Source: Paenibacillus sp. FSL R7-0337 (lineage in GTDB: Bacteria; Bacillota; Bacilli; Paenibacillales; Paenibacillaceae). From it: a stretch of 64,000 nt of DNA. Both the position numbers and the translations under genes were made by a program. The notes under the pieces are model-generated. The model did no database searches. It was not told the origin of the DNA and saw only the letters and a list, made by a program, of their open reading frames with translations. The stretch covers positions 558,001 to 622,000 of the forward strand of contig NZ_CP150218.1 in the NCBI RefSeq assembly GCF_037969875.1, read 5' to 3'. This document shows positions 36,585 through 44,936 of this stretch, piece by piece. Positions within the stretch are counted from its first letter, which is position 1; each line of letters opens with the position of its first letter.

Positions 36585-38801
36585 ATGGAGCTAATTAATG
36601 CAGATGTAACCGTCGTAGGCGGAGGGATTGCCGGGGTATGCGCTGCCATTGCTGCCGCACGCCAAGGGCTGCAGGTCTCACTTATTAATGACCGGCCGAT
36701 TCTGGGAGGAAATGCGAGCAGCGAGGTCAGGGTTCATATCAACGGGTCGGCATATCTCGGAAACAGTCCATCCTATTATGCACGCGAGGGTGGATTAGTG
36801 GAAGAGCTCAAGCTGAAGATTTTTCACTATAACCCGTTATACAACAAGAAGCTGATGCTGTCGTTGTCGGATATGGTCTTGCTCGACATGGTTTATGCGG
36901 AGCCTAACCTTTCTCTATTTCTGAATACATGCGTGCATGATACGGGCATGGAGAACGGCAGAATTAAATGGGTGGAGGGCCTTCAATTGGCTTCCGAGAG
37001 AAAATTCCGGTTTGAAAGCCGAACCTTCATCGATTGCTCTGGTGATGGAGTGGTCGGATATCAGGCAGGTGCGCACTTCCGCCGGGGGAGAGAAGCGAAG
37101 CATGAATACAATGAAGAATTGGCTCCTGACGCGGCGGATCATTACACCATGGGCGATACGATCCTGTTTCAAGCCCGTGCCGTAGAATATTCCGTTCCAT
37201 ACACAAAGCCTGACTTTGCCTATGACATTACGAAGCTGGCTTTTTTCGACAGTATCAGACAAGGCTTAAACCACCGGGCTGTACCCAGAAAAATCAACGG
37301 ACTTGGAGGATTGTGGTGGCTGGAATACGGCGGACATCTGGATACGGTCAAAAATAATGAAGACATCGCATTGGAACTGCGGAAATTGGTGTATGGGATT
37401 TGGGATTATATCAAAAACAGCGGCGAATTTGATGATGTAGACAATCTAATCTTGGATTATGTATGCCCGATTCCGGGAAAGCGGGAGTCTAGGCGGTTCA
37501 TAGGGGACCACATGTTGTCCCAGAACGATCTTACAGCCAAGCCGCATTTCGAAGATGCTGTATCCGTCGGTGGCTGGTACATGGATTTACATGCGAATAA
37601 GGGGGTGTACGATGAGGGGCCGGCTACGGCATGGAATTTCGTACCTGGCTTGTACAATATCCCTTTCCGCAGTTTATATTCAAGCAATATTCCTAATCTC
37701 ATGTTTGCCGGACGCAATATAAGCGCTACACATGTGGCTTTCGGATCTACAAGGGTCATGGCCACCTGCGGTTGTATGGGGCAGGCGGTTGGAACGGCTG
37801 CTTCGTTATGCGTGAAATATGAGGCAGACCCTGCGGCCATCGCCCTAGCTCATATGGAGGAGCTGCAGGCGCTGCTGCTTCGGGACGGCCAAACGATTGT
37901 AGGGCTTCAAGAGGAACTAAGTCCTTACTTCGCTGATGGATTAACGATTCGTGCCTCGTCTCAGCGCAGCTATGACAATCCTCTGCCAACCGGAGAGCTC
38001 TCTCTGGAGAACGGGTTATGCATGGTCTTGCCGATTCAGACATCCGCGGCGGAAAGTGTCCGGGTCAAAATTAAAAACAGGTCCGGTCATCCGGAAACCA
38101 TGCATGTCAAGCTGTTTGGAGGAGAACGGAAGGAAAATTATATTCCCTCCAGCAGGTTAAAAGATTATCGCTTGGAGATTGCTGCCAGTCATGACGACTG
38201 GATTACGCTGGTCTTGGACTGCAAGACACCGGCTGACGACAAAATCTACATTGTCTTGGAGGGCCCGGCTAGTCTTGCCGTATACGGCAATGAAGAGAAA
38301 CTGACAGGTGCGGTTAGCTTCCATTATCGGCCGGAAGAGCCGTCCAGGCTGAAAAAAATGAATAAGAGCATTTGCTTCAAGGACCTGCTCCCGTCCCAGA
38401 GTATGTATACTCCCGAGAATGTTGTCAACGGCTTCTCCAGACCTTATGGCCTGCCGAACGGCTGGATTTCGGAGCGTACGGAAGGACAGGAATGGCTGGA
38501 ATTCTGTTTTGCAGGCCCCAAAAATATAGAGGAAATTCATCTTGTGTTCAATTCACAGCTTGATTTAGAGCATTTCAACGACCCGATCGAGTCCCTTGTG
38601 CAAGATTATGAATTGACCTTGACTCTAGAAGATGGAGCCGAGAGAACAATCCTGACACGCGGGAATTATCTCACGCTGAATAAGCATCAGGTGGATGCGG
38701 AACGTGTAACCCGAGTCCGGATGAATTTCAGCAGAACGTATGGTTCGCCTTATTTTGAAGTGTTTGCTGTAAAATGGTTTGCTCCGAAAATCGATAAATG
38801 A
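36585..38801 (+). CDS. Large FAD-dependent oxidoreductase with C-terminal carbohydrate-binding-like domain
   Basis: 738 residues. Residues 1-445 are the FAD_oxidored (PF12831-type) fold, with the dinucleotide motif VVGGGIAGVCAA (10-21) and DCSGDG near 155. There is no signal peptide, so it works in the cytoplasm. The last 290 residues contain beta-rich regions resembling discoidin/sugar-binding domains (ENVVNGFSRP, GQEWLEFCF). Such flavoproteins occur in glycan loci; the reaction here is unknown, with oxidation of a sugar hydroxyl a guess. ATG 36585 follows TGGAGG; an ATG 15 bases upstream precedes the ribosome site. Followed after 17 bases by the SGNH esterase. Confidence 0.82.
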   Translation: MELINADVTVVGGGIAGVCAAIAAARQGLQVSLINDRPILGGNASSEVRVHINGSAYLGNSPSYYAREGGLVEELKLKIFHYNPLYNKKLMLSLSDMVLLDMVYAEPNLSLFLNTCVHDTGMENGRIKWVEGLQLASERKFRFESRTFIDCSGDGVVGYQAGAHFRRGREAKHEYNEELAPDAADHYTMGDTILFQARAVEYSVPYTKPDFAYDITKLAFFDSIRQGLNHRAVPRKINGLGGLWWLEYGGHLDTVKNNEDIALELRKLVYGIWDYIKNSGEFDDVDNLILDYVCPIPGKRESRRFIGDHMLSQNDLTAKPHFEDAVSVGGWYMDLHANKGVYDEGPATAWNFVPGLYNIPFRSLYSSNIPNLMFAGRNISATHVAFGSTRVMATCGCMGQAVGTAASLCVKYEADPAAIALAHMEELQALLLRDGQTIVGLQEELSPYFADGLTIRASSQRSYDNPLPTGELSLENGLCMVLPIQTSAAESVRVKIKNRSGHPETMHVKLFGGERKENYIPSSRLKDYRLEIAASHDDWITLVLDCKTPADDKIYIVLEGPASLAVYGNEEKLTGAVSFHYRPEEPSRLKKMNKSICFKDLLPSQSMYTPENVVNGFSRPYGLPNGWISERTEGQEWLEFCFAGPKNIEEIHLVFNSQLDLEHFNDPIESLVQDYELTLTLEDGAERTILTRGNYLTLNKHQVDAERVTRVRMNFSRTYGSPYFEVFAVKWFAPKIDK

Positions 38802-38818
38802 GGCAAGGTGAAGTCACG

Positions 38819-40033
38819 ATGAAGGAATTATACCCTCGTAGAGGGCTCCCCAATATCATTCAGAAATTGGAAAATGGCGATACCGTAACCATCGTTTATT
38901 TCGGCGGCAGCAATACCCGTTCTGAAGGCTACAGAGTCATGACGGCGGATTGGCTTCGTGAGCAATACCCCCAGGCGGAGATCCGTACGGTGAATGCAGG
39001 CATTAACGGGACCGGCTCGGATCTGGGCTGTGCCCGTCTGGAGACCGATGTACTGCGTCATCATCCCGATCTGGTATTCGTTGAATTTGTAGGTAACGAT
39101 GGCGGAGATCCCGAATCCAAGGCACGGATCGAAGGAATTGTCCGCCAGATCCGCAAGCGGAGCCGGTTTACCGATATCCTGTTTGTGTATACGGTGAAGG
39201 AGCGGGATGTGGCCGGATTTCAGTCGGGAGAATACCAGAAAGGGGCTATCATGCAAGAGGAAGTGGCTGACTATTATGGTATTCCTTCAATTCACTTGGG
39301 CGTAGAGGTCTGCCGCCTGGTAGCTGAGGGGAAGCTCGTGTTCACCTCAAGGGAGGACCTATCCGTTCCCGGAGCTGTTATTTTCACGCATGATTCGATC
39401 CATCCGACCATTCCCGAAGGACACCAGATATACACGGATACGATCACCCGGTCATTTGAGATCATACGCGAACTCAGAAGTCATCCGGGAAGGCAAGTCC
39501 ATCACTTGCCCCGGCATCCGTTGGTTCCGGCTAACCCTTGGGAGTATGCGACCATGCTGTCACCGGATAGTCTGCCTAATACCCATTTCACTGCAGGATG
39601 GTCTTACCTGACGCCCGAGGAATCTGCTGTAGTACGCGAGTACAATTGGTTGTTCCCGGGCCTATGGCAGGCTGCCGATCCTGGAGAGGCGGTCACGGTT
39701 CAGTTCGAAGGAACCCGTATCGGGTTATTCGATATCGGGGGGCCGGATTCTGGCAGATTGAAGGTGTCGGTGGATGGAGGGGAACCCTTTATTATCGATC
39801 GGTTCACCCATTACAACGATCATAATCGTAATCAGTATGTATTCTTGCCGGAGCTCCCGAACGGGAAACATACGGTTCGCTTTGAAATCGATCATGAGAA
39901 GACAGACAAAGCAGCCGTGTTCGAGGCAGTCGGCAATGAGCGAAGTATCGAGCATATCCGGCAGCATCCAGAGTGGTATGAGCAAACGGTGATCCGGCTC
40001 GGGAAGCTGTTACTGGTGCAGCCGCCCTTATAA
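38819..40033 (+). CDS. SGNH/GDSL hydrolase, probable carbohydrate esterase
   Basis: 404 residues. Block I has Ser31 in FGGSNT, block II Gly in NAGINGTGSDLG, block III Asn in EFVGNDGG, and block V Asp-x-x-His in THDSIHPT. The C-terminal 160 residues are beta-rich and may bind sugar. No signal peptide; likely removes acetyl groups from imported oligosaccharides. ATG 38819 after AAGGTG. Last gene of the locus, followed by terminator copy C. Confidence 0.85.
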   Translation: MKELYPRRGLPNIIQKLENGDTVTIVYFGGSNTRSEGYRVMTADWLREQYPQAEIRTVNAGINGTGSDLGCARLETDVLRHHPDLVFVEFVGNDGGDPESKARIEGIVRQIRKRSRFTDILFVYTVKERDVAGFQSGEYQKGAIMQEEVADYYGIPSIHLGVEVCRLVAEGKLVFTSREDLSVPGAVIFTHDSIHPTIPEGHQIYTDTITRSFEIIRELRSHPGRQVHHLPRHPLVPANPWEYATMLSPDSLPNTHFTAGWSYLTPEESAVVREYNWLFPGLWQAADPGEAVTVQFEGTRIGLFDIGGPDSGRLKVSVDGGEPFIIDRFTHYNDHNRNQYVFLPELPNGKHTVRFEIDHEKTDKAAVFEAVGNERSIEHIRQHPEWYEQTVIRLGKLLLVQPPL

Positions 40034-40061
40034 TGGATGATTAGACATTGGACAATGGAAG

Positions 40062-40100
40062 AACCCTCAGGAACGCGACCCTAGCGTGCTGAGGGTTTTT
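40062..40100 (+). terminator. Terminator of the ACCCTCAG family, copy C
   Basis: AACCCTCAGGAACGCGA, CC, CTAGCGTGCTGAGGGTT and T-run. It differs from copy B (29376) at only three bases. Confidence 0.85.
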
Positions 40101-40221
40101 AGCTTTGGATTCATCTCTTTTGTACGTTCATATTCAGTTCATATTGACGTCACGGGGAGTACACTTTCATTGGTTAAGATTTCATTTTTGCGAAAGAAGA
40201 AGTAGAAAGAGAGGGAGTAAA

Positions 40222-41685
40222 ATGAGATTATTCGAGATACTTTTAGTTCTATCCTGTTTCACACTGCTCGCAGATCTATTGTTTATAAGAAGAGGTGCAA
40301 AGACAACAGGGCTGGTATTGGGGATAGAAAGCAGCGTTATATTGACAGTTCAATTATGGGTAGAGGGATACAGATGGCAGTTGCTTTTGGTATATATGAT
40401 GACGGCGCTGCTTATACTCATCGTTATACTCAGACATTTAGGTAAGATAGGGAATATAGAGAATATAAAAGCAGGGAAGCTGTTGAAATATAGTTCATCT
40501 TCCATCATCGTCATTCTGCTTGTTATATCTGCCGGCTTGTCTGCATATTTGCCAGTCTTTCATTTGCCGAAGCTTGAAGGTCCGGAGAAAGTGGGTACTC
40601 AAGCCTTTCATTTTACGGATCAGAACAGAGATGAAGTCTTAACTGCAGATCCAAGCGATAAGAGGGAACTAATGGTTCAAGTGTGGTACCCTACAGCAAA
40701 TAGCAGCAACAAGAAGAGTGAAGCTCTTTTTCCAAAAGATAAAGAAATGTTCAAAAAGTATATCCAGACCTATTCTAATTCATTAAACCTTCCAGACTTT
40801 GTCTTCGATTACTGGAAGTATAGCAAAACCAACTCTTATGAAAATGTAGAACTATTGCCTTCTACAAGTCCTTATCCTGTGGTACTGCTATCTCACGGTA
40901 TGGGAACCAGCCGGGTTCTCCATGCATCACAGGCCGAGAATCTCGCCAGTCACGGGTATATCGTGGTCACCATCGATCATACGTATAGCACCTTTGCTAC
41001 TATTTTCCCGGATGGCCGTGTAACGGACTATACCACCAAGATGACTACCGTAGAAGATCGCAGAATAATTGGTAATATATGGTCGAAAGATGTGGAGTTT
41101 GTAATTAACGAAATGGAAAGGCTAAATTCAGGTGCAATCGAAAGTCAATTTAAAGGAAAAATCGATCTAAACCATCTAGGCGTAATGGGGCATTCCTTCG
41201 GGGGGGCCACAGCGTTTAACACAACTTATTTAGATCCTAGAATCAAGGCCGGAGTCAATATGGACGGGTCACTGATCGAAGTGGACAATAGAGCTGATCT
41301 AGACAAGCCGTTTATGTTCATAAGATCGGGGGTGTTTAAAGACTGGTTAACCGATTTTAAGAAGGATACTAATCCGGATAACGAAGTCACTAAACAACTT
41401 GAAGAAGAGCTGCACATTATTAAAAATGTGATTAATCAGGGAGGGCCTGCGATTTATATAGAGGGTACCCAACACTTCAATTTCACGGACCTTCAATTCT
41501 ATTCTGAGCTGATCAAACTGACTGGAATCACAGGAGATATCAATGGTAAAAGAGGATCAGACGTCGTAAATCAATATGTTCTCGATTTCTTTAATAAGGA
41601 ATTGAAAGGAGAAGGGGGACAACTGCTTCAGGGTCCAAACGACAGCTATCCCGAGGTGGAATTTATAAAGCCGGAAGATCTTTAA
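40222..41685 (+). CDS. Membrane-anchored alpha/beta hydrolase (PAF-acetylhydrolase-like)
   Basis: 487 residues. Four hydrophobic segments occupy about residues 1-115, followed by an extracytoplasmic or cytoplasmic hydrolase domain with nucleophile Ser325 in GHSFGGAT and an oxyanion region VVLLSHGMG. His is in TQHFNFTD. It resembles the platelet-activating-factor acetylhydrolase/dienelactone group. ATG 40222 follows GAGGGAG; longer in-frame reading upstream lacks a ribosome site. Monocistronic; a long hairpin follows. Confidence 0.82.
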   Translation: MRLFEILLVLSCFTLLADLLFIRRGAKTTGLVLGIESSVILTVQLWVEGYRWQLLLVYMMTALLILIVILRHLGKIGNIENIKAGKLLKYSSSSIIVILLVISAGLSAYLPVFHLPKLEGPEKVGTQAFHFTDQNRDEVLTADPSDKRELMVQVWYPTANSSNKKSEALFPKDKEMFKKYIQTYSNSLNLPDFVFDYWKYSKTNSYENVELLPSTSPYPVVLLSHGMGTSRVLHASQAENLASHGYIVVTIDHTYSTFATIFPDGRVTDYTTKMTTVEDRRIIGNIWSKDVEFVINEMERLNSGAIESQFKGKIDLNHLGVMGHSFGGATAFNTTYLDPRIKAGVNMDGSLIEVDNRADLDKPFMFIRSGVFKDWLTDFKKDTNPDNEVTKQLEEELHIIKNVINQGGPAIYIEGTQHFNFTDLQFYSELIKLTGITGDINGKRGSDVVNQYVLDFFNKELKGEGGQLLQGPNDSYPEVEFIKPEDL

Positions 41686-41730
41686 TATGAAACAATATAC
41701 GATTTTGATATAATTACAAACGATTTCGGG

Positions 41731-41787
41731 AGCAGCACCCCCTTCTTTATACTATTCTGAGAATAGAAATAAGAAGGGGGTGCTGCT
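41731..41787. repeat. 17-bp perfect inverted repeat enclosing a second hairpin
   Basis: AGCAGCACCCCCTTCTT (41731-41747) and its exact complement (41771-41787) bracket CTATTCTGAGAATAG (41752-41766). The right arm contains the ribosome site AAGGGGG of the small gene at 41789. There is no T-run, so this is not an ordinary terminator. Confidence 0.8.
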
Positions 41788-41788
41788 T

Positions 41789-41956
41789 ATGATCATTCAA
41801 GTTGCTATAGGAATTCTGTTGATGCCATTCCTGTTCGTTGGACTACGGGCAATAGTACATTCTAAATGGTGTGACAACCTAGCCAGACAGCAGGATAAAC
41901 AGTTCACTTATTATATCAGTCAAGAATACGATGACGGCAAAGAAGGCGGCGATTAG
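41789..41956 (+). CDS. 55-residue single-span membrane protein
   Basis: MIIQVAIGILLMPFLFVGL forms one membrane helix (residues 2-24). A polar tail with one Cys ends in DDGKEGGD. The ribosome site AAGGGGG lies nine bases before ATG, inside the right arm of a long hairpin. The 3' end overlaps the convergent AraC gene by four bases. Family not recognised. The clean helix-plus-tail layout supports a real gene. Confidence 0.6.
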   Translation: MIIQVAIGILLMPFLFVGLRAIVHSKWCDNLARQQDKQFTYYISQEYDDGKEGGD

Positions 41957-42852
41957 AAATCGTTGCCGGCAGCAGCAGATTGCTTGCGGAAGTCTTGCGG
42001 GATCTGTCCTAATTGTTTACCGAACACATGCGAAAAATAACTTGCCGTTTGAAACCCGCAGGCCATGGCGATCTCTCCCACAGGCATCGTTGTCTCTTTC
42101 AGCATCTCACAGCTTTTTTGAAGACGATAGCGGGTTAAATAATTATTGGGTGACCAGCCAACATGCTTTTTGAATAGCTCACAACATCTGCTTCTGCATA
42201 CTGAACCGGCGGCGGCAATCTCATCAATGGTTAGTTTAGATTCATAATGCTGGTGAATATACCCGGTCATTTTACGGATCGTTATCCATATCTGTTCATT
42301 ATTCGGATTGCCCGGTGCTTGCTGTATATGATCAGCTATACCCGCACATATGGACACAGCCTGGGATAATAAGCGGAGCAGGTTACCTTCATGGCTATGC
42401 ATCTCATCATACAACTCAGTTAGCGCGAGCAGAATCTCATGCTGCCAAGACGTTTGAGAAGATAACAGTAAAAAATCGCCGGTGCCGGAACCTAATTTTT
42501 CTTCCAGATATGCTTTCCCTGCAAGCGTGTTTTCGCCGAGAAGTGCAGGATGAATGACGATGACCAGAAAAGTACAATCGCTCTTCGCAGCAGAGAAGCC
42601 ATAGTGGAGGCGTTTACTGTTAACGAAAATTCCATTCCCTTTATCGAGATGAACCGTTTGCCCGTTCACATAAAAATCCATTGTCCCGTCCAGCACCACA
42701 ATGAACTCCAGATCCGGATGCCAATGATAAGCGGCCGCGAACCGGTCGAATTGATGCAGCGCTCCTTTTTTAGCATACAGAGGGAAACCCGGCAGATTAT
42801 AATTCAGTCTTTCGGATAAATCAGAGAATACCTCCAGGGCGAATTTATCCAT
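41953..42852 (-). CDS. AraC-family regulator with cupin sensor domain
   Basis: 299 residues: an N-terminal cupin (about 20-110, WHPDLEFIVVLDG, HLDKGNGIFV) and two C-terminal HTH motifs (about 200-290, KLTIDEIAAAGSVCRSRCCELF and MPVGEIAMACGF). Typically a sugar-responsive activator. Its likely target is not adjacent: the region upstream leads divergently to a secreted Ig-like protein. ATG reads from 42852 with a GAGGTG nearby. Confidence 0.9.
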   Translation of the reverse strand: MDKFALEVFSDLSERLNYNLPGFPLYAKKGALHQFDRFAAAYHWHPDLEFIVVLDGTMDFYVNGQTVHLDKGNGIFVNSKRLHYGFSAAKSDCTFLVIVIHPALLGENTLAGKAYLEEKLGSGTGDFLLLSSQTSWQHEILLALTELYDEMHSHEGNLLRLLSQAVSICAGIADHIQQAPGNPNNEQIWITIRKMTGYIHQHYESKLTIDEIAAAGSVCRSRCCELFKKHVGWSPNNYLTRYRLQKSCEMLKETTMPVGEIAMACGFQTASYFSHVFGKQLGQIPQDFRKQSAAAGNDF

Positions 42853-43079
42853 GGCTACACCTCATTAGTGGATTATACGATTTTGACATAATGATAACTG
42901 ATTGCAGAGGGAAAAACAAAAAAATGTCATGAGGATGGGATTTCCAAAGCAGAGGATAGTTGTATAATAAAGCTTGGAAAGAACTTTTCTGTTTTTGCTA
43001 CGTGCAACCTACTCATGGAACTATGCTGGCAAAATTGGTTGAGGCCTTTACTATGTGTATACAAGCGGGGAGAGCATCT

Positions 43080-43940
43080 ATGAAACAAAAGAGTTTGATT
43101 TATTCTCTATTATTAGCACTTATATTATCGGTCGTATCAGGGGCTGGTAATATAAGTGCGGCTGCACGGAACATCACCGACATTGTCAAAGTGACCAAGC
43201 CTACGGAGATTAAAATTGGGGAGTGGAAGGAATACCAAATAGCCATCACTGACTGGACAGATGGAGACGTTACAGACCATGATTTTACTCCAGTCTCTTC
43301 AGATGAGAATATTATAAAGGTTATCCGGAAAACGAAATGGGTGTCTGAACTTCATGCCTTAAATAAAGGGACTGCCACCTTAACTGTCAATATTGGAGAA
43401 AAGTTTGAACCTTATGTGTTCACTGTTCAAGTGGTCGATGATTATACCGTTATACCTGAAACAACTCCTGCACCAACTCCTGAACCAACAAGTCCAGTGG
43501 TCATAAAGGAACCTACTCATGAAGAAATCATGAGTAGGGATATAGAAGAGTATAGCAAGCAATTGCAGCTTATAGGAAAGTATGAAAATAAAGCTATCAC
43601 TTCGTATAATGAGCTAATTGATTTAGGAATAAAAGACTCAACAAGAAAAACATTTTTTCTGTCATTAAATAACACTGTAGTACCGAACTATACTAAGTTT
43701 GTATCCGGATTGAAGTACCTAAAAGTGAATAATGCGGAGATAAAAGAAATACATAGCCATTATCTAGCAGGGGCAAAACTCCAGTTAGAGGGGATGACTA
43801 TAATGCGGGACAGTCTGAAGACAACCAAAATAAATTATTCCAAATTCGAAGCAGGTTACAATAAGGTTGGAGAAGGAGTCAAGCAATTGGATAAAGCGGA
43901 GCTTCTTTTAGACAATTATATAAGAAAATACATCAAATAA
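43080..43940 (+). CDS. Secreted protein with Ig-like domain and helical C-terminus
   Basis: 286 residues. Signal peptide of about 29 residues (MKQKSLIYSLL ... SAAA). Residues 35-130 form a BIG_2-like beta domain, then a Pro/Thr linker (ETTPAPTPEPTSP) and a helical region (about 150-286) with heptad-like spacing. Probably a surface or adhesion protein; no enzyme motif is seen. ATG 43080 follows GGGGAGAG; 40 codons of open frame upstream have no ribosome site. Terminator follows. Confidence 0.75.
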   Translation: MKQKSLIYSLLLALILSVVSGAGNISAAARNITDIVKVTKPTEIKIGEWKEYQIAITDWTDGDVTDHDFTPVSSDENIIKVIRKTKWVSELHALNKGTATLTVNIGEKFEPYVFTVQVVDDYTVIPETTPAPTPEPTSPVVIKEPTHEEIMSRDIEEYSKQLQLIGKYENKAITSYNELIDLGIKDSTRKTFFLSLNNTVVPNYTKFVSGLKYLKVNNAEIKEIHSHYLAGAKLQLEGMTIMRDSLKTTKINYSKFEAGYNKVGEGVKQLDKAELLLDNYIRKYIK

Positions 43941-43949
43941 ATAAAAGAT

Positions 43950-43975
43950 AGAACCCTTATAGGGTTCTATTTTTT
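43950..43975 (+). terminator. Terminator after the secreted protein gene
   Basis: AGAACCC pairs with GGGTTCT around TTATA and leads into ATTTTTTATT. Confidence 0.8.
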
Positions 43976-44063
43976 ATTCTAGGCTATGTTAGATTAGAAT
44001 TTTGATTTTTCGATAAAAGGAAAGCCGCCCATGGAAGGGCTTATAAAAAATGCTTATTTGCCT

Positions 44064-44534
44064 CTATACAGAAAAGAATTGATATCTTTTTCCATTATCA
44101 AATTCATCTACAAAATTGCCGTCAGTAATTTCAGAAATAACCCGTAGCCAAAATTTTTGTGCTGGTATATTCTTCTCAAGTTGGTAGAGTTCCCAATTAC
44201 CTTTAAAGAGGGTAAATAGTTGTTTGGCTGCCGCTGTACCCAATCCATTCATTCTGTACTTTCTCAATATAAAGAAATGTGACAGGATATGAATATCTTT
44301 ACCAGTTTCTTTGTTTTTCACGAAGGCAAATCCAGCGATTTTATCACTAACCATTATTAAAAAAGGATGGCGGCTTTGTGGCTCATTCCAATACAAATTG
44401 AAATCTGGCATTTCTTGGTAAAGACCATTAGATAGAGTATCGACCTCAGTGTATTCAGTAAAATCGTACATATAAAATTGAAGTAAGTTTTGCAGAGTTA
44501 ACTGCTCTTCAATCGTAGCTTTTCGAATATTCAT
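44064..44534 (-). CDS. GNAT-family N-acetyltransferase
   Basis: 156 residues with the GNAT fold: a substrate helix at the start (IRKATIEEQLTL), central strand FLIMVSDKIAGFAFV, and the acetyl-CoA loop KYRMNGLGTAAAKQLF (around 105-120). The acceptor is unknown. AGGAAGTG precedes the ATG. Monocistronic and convergent to the secreted protein gene. Confidence 0.82.
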   Translation of the reverse strand: MNIRKATIEEQLTLQNLLQFYMYDFTEYTEVDTLSNGLYQEMPDFNLYWNEPQSRHPFLIMVSDKIAGFAFVKNKETGKDIHILSHFFILRKYRMNGLGTAAAKQLFTLFKGNWELYQLEKNIPAQKFWLRVISEITDGNFVDEFDNGKRYQFFSV

Positions 44535-44848
44535 TAGTTCACTTCCTTTCTCAACTTTTTTAGAGTAGGACTACCTGTCAATATATTCAGAAAGAATACG
44601 CTGAACATCGAAGTTTGGTGTTCGTGTCCGCTACTGTAAACAAGCAAGAATTGACCAACATGTGTTTCTTATTCGACATTGTATTCTCGTATTCCTTGCT
44701 GTCTGAATATTGCAACCAAGCCAGATAAACACGAGTCGGTACAAAGCACATCTTGGACATTGCTGATGCCTCAATACTTAGATTTGCAGCCTCGCTTTCG
44801 GGGCGTTGAAGAAGGGGGGGGACGCACAATCAATAACGAACGATATTC
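44535..44848. other. 314-base intergenic stretch without a supported gene
   Basis: Between the GNAT and the monooxygenase promoter. An 80-codon open frame on the - strand exists (44829-44587) but lacks a ribosome site, a recognisable domain and a promoter; it may be a remnant. A run of eight G lies near 44814. Nothing else is supported. Confidence 0.4.
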
Positions 44849-44877
44849 TTGACGAACACTGTTCGTTATGTTATAAA
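44849..44877 (+). promoter_or_regulatory. Monooxygenase promoter with a palindromic TetR operator in the spacer
   Basis: TTGACG (44849-44854) and TATAAA (44872-44877), spacer 17. The perfect palindrome ACGAACACTGTTCGT (44852-44866) overlaps the -35 box and most of the spacer. A further AACGAACG half-site lies at 44836. Binding would block RNA polymerase. Confidence 0.6.
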
Positions 44878-44936
44878 TGTATCACCTTAACTAATTCATA
44901 CGCTTATTAACTTTCAAACGAAGGAGATGTCTATAC

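Noticed and set aside
41731..41787. Rho-independent terminator of the upstream hydrolase
   Set aside because: No T-run follows on either strand and the right arm covers a ribosome site.
42853..43079. Longer secreted-protein reading frame or a structured leader in the 227 bases before 43080
   Set aside because: A continuous frame from 42960 has no ribosome site and would bury the signal peptide. No known riboswitch consensus was recognised.
44587..44829. An 80-codon - strand frame upstream of the TetX-like gene
   Set aside because: No ribosome site, no recognised family and adjacent to low-complexity G-run; possibly a remnant but not supportable as a gene.
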